DNA of 64,000 nt from Eleusine coracana subsp. coracana. Its lineage: Eukaryota > Streptophyta > Magnoliopsida > Poales > Poaceae. How positions within the stretch are numbered: the first letter of the stretch is position 1; each line of letters opens with the position of its first letter. The stretch lies in assembly GCA_032690845.1 (NCBI GenBank), contig CM064417.1, forward strand, positions 33,052,432 to 33,116,431. The letters are read 5' to 3'. Both the position numbers and the translations under genes were made by a program. The notes under the pieces were generated by a model that searched no databases, was not told the DNA's origin, and saw only the letters and a list, made by a program, of their open reading frames with translations. Below are positions 55,826 through 64,000 of the stretch, piece after piece.

Positions 55826-58800
55826 GTTGTTTTCATTGCTACATCTGAACTGAACAGTAGGACTTGCAGGAGCAATTGCTTATGAACCAGAGAATAATAT
55901 GACTAACACTACGACAAAATGGAGGTCAGTATAACACTCCAACCTAATACCATCTTCCATCCAAGGTACACAACTAACAGTTGCACCCTCGTTTGCATTA
56001 GTGCCGAATTTTTTTGTTCTACGAGCAAGGTTAAATGGTTGCATTAAGCGCATTGATCTGAACCGAGATCGTTTATAAAATTTCTCATCAAATACATTGA
56101 TGTGTAACAAACTTCTAGTTATTTACACACATGATTACATTGACCATGTGCTTGATAAGTCCTTGTTCTCTCCGTCATTGTTACTTGAAGAAATGCCTAT
56201 GCAAAGCTAGTCTTGTGTCTATTTTGAGGATTAGTGTTGTGGCTAGCCAGCTTGGTCCATTTTAGCATAGTAGTATTGAATTGATCAGACTATTTCCAGT
56301 TTGTTTTATGAAAGTTGAGCAGCATGATCGTGAGCTTGACCCAAATCAAAGGAGTCGCATAATTTCTTTTCACTTAATGTGGTTACTAGCAAAGTGTCCA
56401 TACGTTGCAATGGGCAGCTACAAATATCTTTATTTGACAATATTTAATTATATGAAGCAAACACATTCTCTTCGACTTGTTATAACAGTTATTATTCTCA
56501 GTTGTTGAACTACACGAAGAAGTAAATAAATGCAAACTCGGTCCACTCGCGTCACGCTAACATGCAAAGGAACTTATCTAACTTAGATCACAAAGCGAAC
56601 AGTAGTAGGAAATATCAGCCCCTCAGGTCACAAAAGGGTACAGTTGCAAGACATATCAGCCAATGTTCGCCGCGGCATAGTAGCTATTTAACCTCCATTC
56701 AGACAAGGCACTAATCCCTACATCTAACTTTAAATGATGCCAGACCCTAATCCGTGCATGAAGAGATCCACTAACCAATAATACACATGCAAGATTAATA
56801 CACTTGTTGTTACAGCCATGACACAATAGCTAAGTAACCTCTATTCATGCAAAACTAAGCTATGGTGTGACCCGGCGCATAAAACACACACAATGGGATT
56901 GGATTCATAAAACTTTGCATCCCCTATGCATAGCCTATGTGCATTAAGACATGGAATAAATAACGCATTGACTCGTCACCTTGATTGCACAAGATTGGAC
57001 TGCATGTAAGGGCAAACAGCAGCAGTGGCATGGAAAATTCAGAACCCTTGATAATCACCCGGCGTAGGAAACAGAAACTGGGAGTTTGGTTACTTGCGGC
57101 GGAAACAAACCGAACTTAGAGATCACCAACCAGATGGACCTTGATCTCAGCGGTGATGTCATGTACCTTCGAGTTCACCATTGATCGAATCTGTGACAGG
57201 GTTTTTTTAGCAAGGCGAGGCTACTACAAACAGAGCCAACAATCACAAACTCTCACGCTGCTAAATATCCTCTCTTTTCTTGTACAAACAACGGATTAAG
57301 CATGCGTCACGCAAACAATGCACACTCGGATTAATCAAACGGACACAAAAGCTGTGTTGGATACGCATCTAAATATTATGTATTGGGAGAAGGGGACTGT
57401 TGTATAGAAACCATTAGATATAGGGATACGGAAACCAATAAAAGTGAAAGACCATACCGGTTTTATTAAGGAGTAGAGATTCAACCAAAGGCAGATGCAA
57501 AATGGTAATTTTTGCTCGCTCACCCACTTAAAACGGTAGAGTTTCAGAGGTAATTCTATTGACGAGGCATTCATAAAAAAGTTTTTTACAAATGTTTTAG
57601 CTTCAAAAGTCAAACCTTTGAATTCTTTCAAGTAATCAAACCTGACATGCAGTGTTTACGAGCTATTTAATTTAAATAATTTTTGTTTAAAATCTGTACA
57701 GAATTTTGGGACGTGTTAGTTAAAAGATGCTTATGTTACACTTCTGGGCACTCACATTTTTTTTTGAGATTTTAGAGTCACAGAAAATTTAAATTTAAAT
57801 TTTTAAAAGAGTGGAGAAATTATGAAAGAAACAACTCCAAGCCAGCTAAAAAGGCGGTGGCCCAGTAGGCTGGCCGTGTGATTTTAGCTGGTGTGGTTTG
57901 AGTGCAATATTTTATTCGGTTTGGTTCGGTCCGGTTTCAACAGTTAAAAACGGTGGGCTGGATTGGATCGAGCCAGCTGTGATACAGTAACCTCATGATC
58001 ACCGATCCTTCGGCACTCTCGTCCTTTGAACAACGCGCGTGCCCGTCAGTCGGACCCTGGCGAGCTCGGTTGCTGCAGCTGTCGTCGTTGAAGAATGACG
58101 CAGAAAAAGAATCAGGAGGGATTAATTAATATTTCCCGTCTGAAACTACGATTTTGTTGAACCCGAAATAAGGTGCAAGCAACTTTGTGATCTCTTGATG
58201 GCACTAAATCAACCAAAGTTTTATTTGCTAATTCATTTTTTTCGTGAATCCTGTCATACGGCTTCCATGCTCTGTGTAACAGGTACTAGTTATGCTGATT
58301 TGGTGTCATGATTACATATTGAAGTTAGAGGGAAACTATAAAATAAAGCACCCCAAATTTAGAGCATATGCACTTAAATGGTGACATGTGTACATGTCTA
58401 CATGTATCAGTAATTTGGGGATTTTGTGTGAATTATATATATCATGATCGTTCCTGCCATAGGAGAACATAGTTTGAAAATTACCAATTCTGATTAGAAA
58501 AAGGGTGTGAACAAGGAAGGCCAAAGAAACATCGAGGTGAATGACATTTTGGGTCTGGTCAAATAGTTTATATCTGAATAATTTACATGATGCTTCATGT
58601 AACAGCGCCCGGGAGTTTGGAACTCAAATCTTGCACCTAATGTTCATGGAATTCGAAAAGTCGCTAATCAAATCATTTCACATCCCTATGTCGTGCTGTT
58701 ACCGAATAATTTTTCCCATTATGATTAATCTGGACCAAGATTTATGAAGAAGAAATATTTGAATTCAAATGTCAATTTCAAATTCCATTTGAATCTATCG

Positions 58801-58829
58801 CTAGTTAATTGCCAAATCATTTTTTCGGG
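55826..58829. other. Intergenic region without a supported gene
   Basis: AT-rich and lacking long frames. One possible relic is at about 57120-57195 on the minus strand: after a CACAG acceptor, 'SMVNSKVHDITAEIKVHLVG' ends at a stop, like a terminal exon, but nothing upstream supports it. Around 57920-57960 GGTTTGGTTCGGTCCGGTTT is low-complexity. Confidence 0.4.
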
Positions 58830-59569
58830 TGAAAGTTTTTGGGCTGCATCTCTCTTCTCTCTTTGAGCCCAGCAATGACCCTGTGTCGTTTTCTTCCTCC
58901 CTTCGTCCGGGGTACGGTGAAGACATCATGGCATCGAGTCGCCCGGACGCTCGCGTGCGCGCCGCCAACCAGTTGCGTGCCACGCCTAAGAATTGTCCAG
59001 AAGAGCAACGTGACGCAATCCCAAAGTTGCCTCGCCCGCCCAGAAAGAAATGGATGGAGAGGATTCCTTCCATCGCTCCAGTTCCGGCAGCGCCAGCCGG
59101 CCGTAGAGGATGGCGCTGCGGCGTGTCGCCAGCTTCCGAAAGAGGGCCCTTCTCTCGCAGAAAGGTCCCCGACAAGATGGGCGGCCGCGAGCACGATGCC
59201 GCGAATCAGGTCGCATCGCACTCTTCGGCATCTCCATAGGAGGACGTGTCCAGCAGAGCTGCGGCGTCTTGGTCATGGCCGCCTTTGTTGTCGGTCTTCT
59301 TGCGAGAGAAGAGCCTCTCGCCGGCGCTCGGCGTCCTCCCGAAGCTAGCGGTTCAACGGCATGAGGCGCGCCTTCGCGTGGCTTGCGTCGGCGTCAGCAA
59401 CAGTGGCGCCCCTGTCGGTGGGAACGGTGCTGCCCGCGGTGGCCGGCGCGTCCTCCCAGAGGAAAGGCACCGTGACAGGCATGCGTAGCCACGTCGTGGA
59501 CGCCGCCGCGCAATCGTCCACCTTGGTCGCCCACGACCGCAACAGGAGTTTGATGAGTGCATTATTCAT
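58830..59569 (-). pseudogene. GC-rich gene relic with a VPFLWED motif
   Basis: A GC-rich island unlike its surroundings. On the minus strand near 59490-59450 it reads 'MPVTVPFLWEDAPATAG', reminiscent of the VPF(V/L)WE motif near the start of plant DUF688 proteins. Downstream frames carry 'ERLFSRKKTD', but frameshifts follow. All frames here are short and overlap on both strands, so only an old gene fragment is proposed. It lies immediately beside the RKD pseudogene. Confidence 0.3.
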
Positions 59570-60710
59570 ATGGATACATATAACAGTACTCTAATTCTGA
59601 ACTTATAAGGTTCAATGACTAGAGCTCGTGCATAATAACTAAATTTAGAGGAGATCTCGTTCATACGTTCTTCGCTATATGTTAATTTTTAGAATGACTT
59701 GCTATCTAATGATTATTTTATGATTAGGAATCATGAAGAAGACCAGGAGATGACGGAAGAGAGGACTAGGAGATGACGGGAGAAGGAGTTAGGAATGTGG
59801 AGGACTAGCAAGGGTTTGGAAGTCAAAGTGGAGACCCAATCAAAACCGACTTCGAGTCTGTTTTGGGGCCCAGTACTAGTCTGCACTAAAACGGTCGTCC
59901 AGAACGCATACGGACTTGGATTTGGACGTTCTACATATGTACGGAAAGATAATGAGAAGACCTTTCCAATGCCGCTGACCTCATGTCAAAATTCATCGGG
60001 AGTCATCAGAAATCGTCGAAACAAGAGAGGGTCCAGAATCTGGTGCGTCGCCTATTTTTATCCTTTGGGCTTTGTATCTAGTTGAGCCCAATTAGGGGCG
60101 CGTCCAGAGGGTCTTGTACGATCCTAGGGTCTTCATATACAGCCGCCGCCACACTATTAGAGTTGGGATTTTGCTTAGATCAATTCTGTTCATAAACAGT
60201 GTCGCCGTTCGTCGGTTTGTGAGACCCCAACTTCGTAAGTTTAATAATACATATGCAATTGTGTTGCATTCTTCGTTGTTCTTGCTTGTGTTCTTGATTC
60301 GCAGACAGGGATTAGCCTTCTCGGCGAGATCAATCGTCCTTGGACGGTTGATAACCAGAGAAGACGTCGTGCTGTGATTGCGGGATTTAGAACATGCTGC
60401 TCTGAAGCCGGATCGATTTGTTTGTCGCCTCCGATCAAATCAACTTACCAAGAACCTTTTAAAAGATCGGGAACTCTTGTTCACATCAGGGTTGGTGGCA
60501 CTAGAGTCGTACTACGCGCTCATGAAGGAGAACCCGTCCGTCCATCGAGCTGACCGACCGCACCATGAAGCTGCGCCAGGCGTGCTTCAAGGAGAGATAC
60601 AAGCGGGGGAGGGCACGACGAGCGTCAACGGCGTATCGATCACATCTAAAAATTTGGGCAAGGATCAGCAGGAACTAGTAGCACTCCTGGGCCCACCATG
60701 CAGATCAGTC
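59528..60710 (+). pseudogene. RKD last-exon paralogue, split by a solo LTR
   Basis: 'CGCAACAGGAG' before the LTR (59539-59550) and 'TTGGTGGCACTAGAGTCGTA' after it (60492 on) together match the 'QRELEALETY' part of exon 4 of the RKD gene. The match continues past 'CALM', 'LRQACFKE' and a basic KRG-like segment to about 60700 with indels. Exons 1-3 with the RWP-RK domain are absent. Downstream sequence matches the 3' flank of the intact gene, so this is a duplicated locus that has decayed. Confidence 0.8.
59551..60488 (+). mobile_element. Solo LTR (TGATGAG family) inside the RKD paralogue
   Basis: 938 bp, TGATGAGTGC to TTCACATCA. Target duplications are GAGTT (59546-59550) and GGGTT (60489-60493), one mismatch. 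Closest in structure to the solo LTR at 2527-3449. More diverged than that copy, suggesting an older insertion. Confidence 0.9.
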
Positions 60711-60740
60711 AAAATCACATATTCTCATATCAGTAATCAC

Positions 60741-61065
60741 ACTAAGGTTTTGTTTGGATCCTCTTTGTTTATATAAAAACTGGTTTATGACTATAGTTTT
60801 TAGAAACTGGTTTATGAATAAAAACTGAATGGTGGTGTTTGGAGGGCACATTATATAAACCATAAACCAATATTTCTCTCTCTATAATGACCTGTCTGCC
60901 CCTATATTCTATCTTTTCTAATCCATAAACTGGTTTAAGGTGGTCTAGAGTAGATTATGAGTTTCCAATAAACTGAATGTCTAGTTTATATAAACCAAGA
61001 AAAAAACTGCCCCGTTTGGAGGCCTCTCAGTTTATAAACTGAGAGGATCCGACTAGGGCCTTAGT
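60741..61065. mobile_element. MITE with inverted ends (Tourist-like)
   Basis: Ends ACTAAGGTTTTGTTTGGATCC and, inverted, ACTAAGGCCCTAGTCGGATC. About 325 bp with inner pairing of AAACTGGTTTAT-type blocks. No counterpart exists in the matching flank at 46.2-46.3 kb. The target duplication is unclear (TAA/TTA region), so the superfamily is tentative. Confidence 0.6.
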
Positions 61066-62040
61066 ATGTATAGGAATGGATGATATATATGCATGCTGGT
61101 TTAATATCGTTACTTTGTGATTCCCATTCCCATATATTATTAGTTATGTATCCAGACAAACGTTTTAAAAGTTGATGGATCTAAACAAGAATCCTCAAAT
61201 AGTTTAAGGACCCACCGTCCATTTTAATATATATATTTTATAACATGTTTTTCTAAAGCATTATCGGTCACATTTTCATAGAAATATCTAGAAAGCTCAT
61301 TTGTCTAGTTTTTTTTTCTTATAATGTGTCATGCACTTAAGATTTATAATCTTGTTAAACTCCTCCTTGGAGATTTCATACGTGTCCCTACACAAAAACA
61401 TATCAATGTATATCTACATGGTTTCCCAACAATGCAACATATATATGCAATGTATGGTTACAATCATTATACAAAAGTATAGCTTCACCTACAATTTGAA
61501 ATTTGCACAATATATCCGTTGTATTCCGTTATTGATTAACATATGAGGCTTACGTCATTGATACAGTAGTGGTGTATAAGGGATCGATCATTATTTTCTG
61601 ATGGCAAACACCAGTATTGAATGAACAATATAAGTGTATATGTGCATTGGGCTCATTTACTTTAGATACAACAAATTTAAATAATATAGTTTATAGAAAT
61701 AATGTTAAGGCTTTGGAAAATAAAATTTATTAGGAATATTATAATGCAAGAATATATGATTTTGAAGGATCGCAACTGGTGATCAAGGCTAGAGAAAGAA
61801 AAAAAAAGAAGCAAGTTGTCGTTATATAGATCTCAGCTCCTCATAATATCACCAAGAGTAAAATGAGTAGCTAAAGGAATGGCACCTCATGAGAGGGAGC
61901 GTAAACACGTGAAGACAACTCAGTAGAACTAAGAGCAAACTCTACACAGCGACTATTATAGCACACGAAAAACTAGTTAGGCCACCATTCGTTCAAGTAC
62001 ACAATATGTGGCAAGACAATCAACGTGAAATGAATGTTAC
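61066..62040. repeat. Duplicate of the RKD 3' flank
   Basis: Matches 46900-47840 in order and orientation (see that entry), with many small differences. No gene. Together with the exon remnant this marks a local segmental duplication about 14.5 kb apart. Confidence 0.7.
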
Positions 62041-62313
62041 AAATAACAGCAGGGGCGAAGCCAGGGAAGCTTGATATTGGGGTCAGCACGTCTATGCCAT
62101 AGGGGTCATTACTGTCTAAGAGCACTAGTTTATGGCCAAGTTAAGTATCTATGAATTTCATGGCCAAGTTAAAAAATCTATCTGCTGAATTCGTTGGTGA
62201 CGAGGGTTTGCTGTCAATAAGGTGTATTGTTTTGCCAATCATTTTGTAACAATGCATCCTTAATCTTTAAGCTTAACCTTCAAGAATTAATATGAAACAC
62301 ACTTTTAAGCCAT

Positions 62314-63893
62314 TGTAGGATCTAGGATACTAACTAGAGGGGATGAATAGGTGATTTTTTATAATTAATAACCTGCAAAAAGTAATACAGAAATAATATA
62401 AAAGTAACAAGAGCAGGAATTAAAACAACACCTATATTGAGAGCTGAAGGTTTGCAATCCTAGGTGACATGCATCATTTGATCTCTAATAATATAAAAAA
62501 CAAGTAAATAATCAAGGAAGAGAGACATAAATTTATCCCGTGGTCTTGGTGACTTGTCGATCACCCCTAATCCGCGTTGAGGTGGATTCAAGCCTTTGAC
62601 TTGCTTCTCTATCAACTTTACACTTCTCTAACAAGAAGGGCTCACACAAAAGCATCTTGATCTTAAGCCAAATCAATCCCTTGAACCTCTCCAAACCTTG
62701 ATTTCACTAGAGTTACCCTTTACCGCTCCGGCGAGGTGAGTACAAGACCTCTTACAAGAACACGGGGCCACCTTCACAATCTTCTTGAAGGGCTCACGGT
62801 TTCCACGCCACCAAGCTGACTAGGAGGCAGCAACCTCCAAGAGTAACAAGCCAATGTCGCTCGCTTGATGGACAACTAGTGCCACAATACTCAAATCGCT
62901 CAAGAACGCATACTAGATTCTCACACACTTGCAATGAATAAAAGGATGCTTGTGTGAGTGAGGAGAAGGCTCAAATAGCTCAAGTATTCAGTTCAAGGTG
63001 TCAAAAGAGGTTCCTTGCATGAAGGGAGTGAGTATTTATAGGCAAGGCATAAAAAACTAGCCATTGCAAAAGCCTGCGTAGCTGGCGGTCAGACCGCGGC
63101 CCTCTAGCGGTCAGACAGCCAGCAATCCAACGGGTACTTTGACCAATGATTCAAACGATTGAATAACTTGCAGTCAGACCAGGTAAGACTGATGGTCAGA
63201 CAACGTGCAGCTGGCGGTCAGACCGACCACACTTGGTGGTCAGACCGCAACAACTTCAGAGAGACATAAGTCTCTGGACGAGGACAGTCAGACCGCCCCT
63301 GCTTCACGGTCAGACCCTGATAGCCTGGCAGTCAGACTGTGGTGTCCTAACGGTCAGACCGCCATAGGGCAGGTCTTACAGACCTCTCTGGATGTCGGTG
63401 GTCCGACCGCCACTGACCTGCGGTTAGACCACCAGCCCCTCCTCGACATGGAATTCTTCAGGGAGCAAATGGAGGTTTCCAACAATAATATATTTCAAGG
63501 AATTGTTGGAGGTTCATTGTCACAAAGATATTCAAGGAATATTTTGAGGCAATTTTCATAAAGATTTGCAAAAAATAATTGGAGGAATTTTAACAAGGAT
63601 TTGGAATTAGATTTCTCACAATGTGGCAACTACCAAATCATCAAGCAATAAAGCATTAGACCCTCTTAATAGTGCAGTACCTATTCTAGCAATCTGGTCA
63701 TTTTCCTCTCTAAGCTTCTTATGACCGGCAAAATAGAAAACCTATTTATACCTTTGCCTTGAGCCGCCTTCTTCACTTTGTTTGATATTTATGAGTTGAT
63801 CATGTATGAATTTCCAATTTTGATATAAGATGATCCATGATTATATGAGTCTTCATTAATTACCAAAACTTTCATTGAGTCCTAGATTCTTCA
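62314..63893 (-). mobile_element. 3' LTR of a minus-strand LTR retrotransposon
   Basis: 1580 bp; on the minus strand TGAAGAATCTAGG to GATCCTACA. A PPT-like CTAAAAAGGGGAGAT (63894-63908, minus) precedes it, so the element body lies beyond the right edge of the window. TATAAATA (minus) is at 63033-63040. The style of LTR and PPT suggests Copia. A palindrome array (63085-63432) occupies U3. Confidence 0.8.
63085..63432 (-). promoter_or_regulatory. 22-bp-phased palindrome array in U3
   Basis: Twelve copies of GCGGTCAGACCGC or variants. Centres are at about 63091, 63113, 63176, 63198, 63220, 63242, 63290, 63312, 63334, 63356, 63404 and 63426. Neighbours are 22 bp apart within four blocks (2, 4, 4, 2 copies); block gaps are 63, 48 and 48 bp. 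The first centre is about 51 bp upstream of the minus-strand TATA box. Sequence between the palindromes varies. Confidence 0.7.
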
Positions 63894-64000
63894 ATCTCCC
63901 CTTTTTAGTAATTGATGACAATACAAGGAAGTGAAGCAAAAGTGAGCTACACAAAGTAAGCTCCCCCCGAGTGTTAGCATGAACATGATAAAACAAGAAG
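63894..64000 (-). other. PPT and start of the internal region of the last retroelement
   Basis: Contains the polypurine tract and a second GGGGGGAG-type run (about 63963). The rest of the element is outside the window. Confidence 0.65.

Noticed and set aside
57120..57195. Terminal exon of a host gene on the minus strand
   Set aside because: An acceptor-like site and short frame exist, but no upstream exon or recognisable family supports it.
62050..62090. Second hAT-type MITE (CAGGGGCGAAGCCAGG)
   Set aside because: Only one terminus is visible; no matching inverted end or target duplication was found nearby.
63085..63432. Regular repeat-spacer pattern resembling a CRISPR array
   Set aside because: Plant nuclear LTR context, repeats of only 13 bp, spacers of about 9 bp and no cas genes. 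It is a U3 palindrome array.

Overview
The window is nuclear DNA from a flowering plant, almost certainly a grass. It has nested LTR retrotransposons of grass type, small TIR elements, spliced genes with GT..AG introns, and one monocot-style RWP-RK (RKD) transcription factor gene. Species cannot be fixed from sequence alone; the GGACCGTCC-rich Copia LTRs suggest, without proving, a panicoid grass. Nothing bacterial is present. All coordinates and spacings below were read and counted by hand.

Layout. 1-42.4 kb is a nest of LTR retroelements: (a) an Athila/Tat-like Ty3 element on the minus strand (4139-13762, GGGGG target duplication) with gag, protease and ORF1 remains but no reverse transcriptase (RT), plus an LTR fragment at 1-938 and a solo LTR at 38508-40019; (b) a Ty3-type element on the plus strand (15100-18980) and two solo LTRs of its family (2527-3449, 59551-60488); (c) a Ty3-type element on the minus strand (20998-27175) whose 3' LTR carries a further inserted block and a hAT-type MITE; (d) Copia elements (gag pieces at 19.0-21.0 and 38.4-41.6 kb; LTRs at 27.3-28.9, 29.0-30.2, 33.4-35.0 and 36.6-38.3 kb); (e) two copies of a retroelement ORF resembling ATHILA ORF-1. 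No RT domain is visible anywhere in the window, so every element here is non-autonomous or decayed.

42.5-48.2 kb holds the only intact-looking host gene, a four-exon RKD gene (44638-46189), with a CACTA-like hairpin array upstream. 48.2-55.8 kb is a PIF/Harbinger element with TTA target duplications, a Myb/SANT-like gene and a convergent, stop-containing transposase gene; another element with inverted ends sits in its first intron region, and a chloroplast trnV-GAC fragment lies beside its right terminus. 58.8-62.0 kb holds a second, broken copy of the RKD locus: its last exon is split by a solo LTR, and downstream flank shared with the first copy shows that a segment was duplicated. 62.3-64.0 kb is the 3' LTR of another minus-strand element that runs off the window.

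Main observation. Three unrelated LTR families (an Athila-like Ty3, a Copia, and the family at 62.3-63.9 kb) each carry their own GC-rich palindrome: TGCGCCGATCGGCGCA, ACCGGACCGTCCGGT and GCGGTCAGACCGC. In each family the palindromes are paired or arrayed at about two helical turns, centre to centre 20-21, 21/24 and 22 bp, with variable sequence between them. In each family the array begins about 50-65 bp upstream of the LTR TATA box. This looks like a convergent (or shared) phased-palindrome promoter architecture that the ordinary annotation does not explain.
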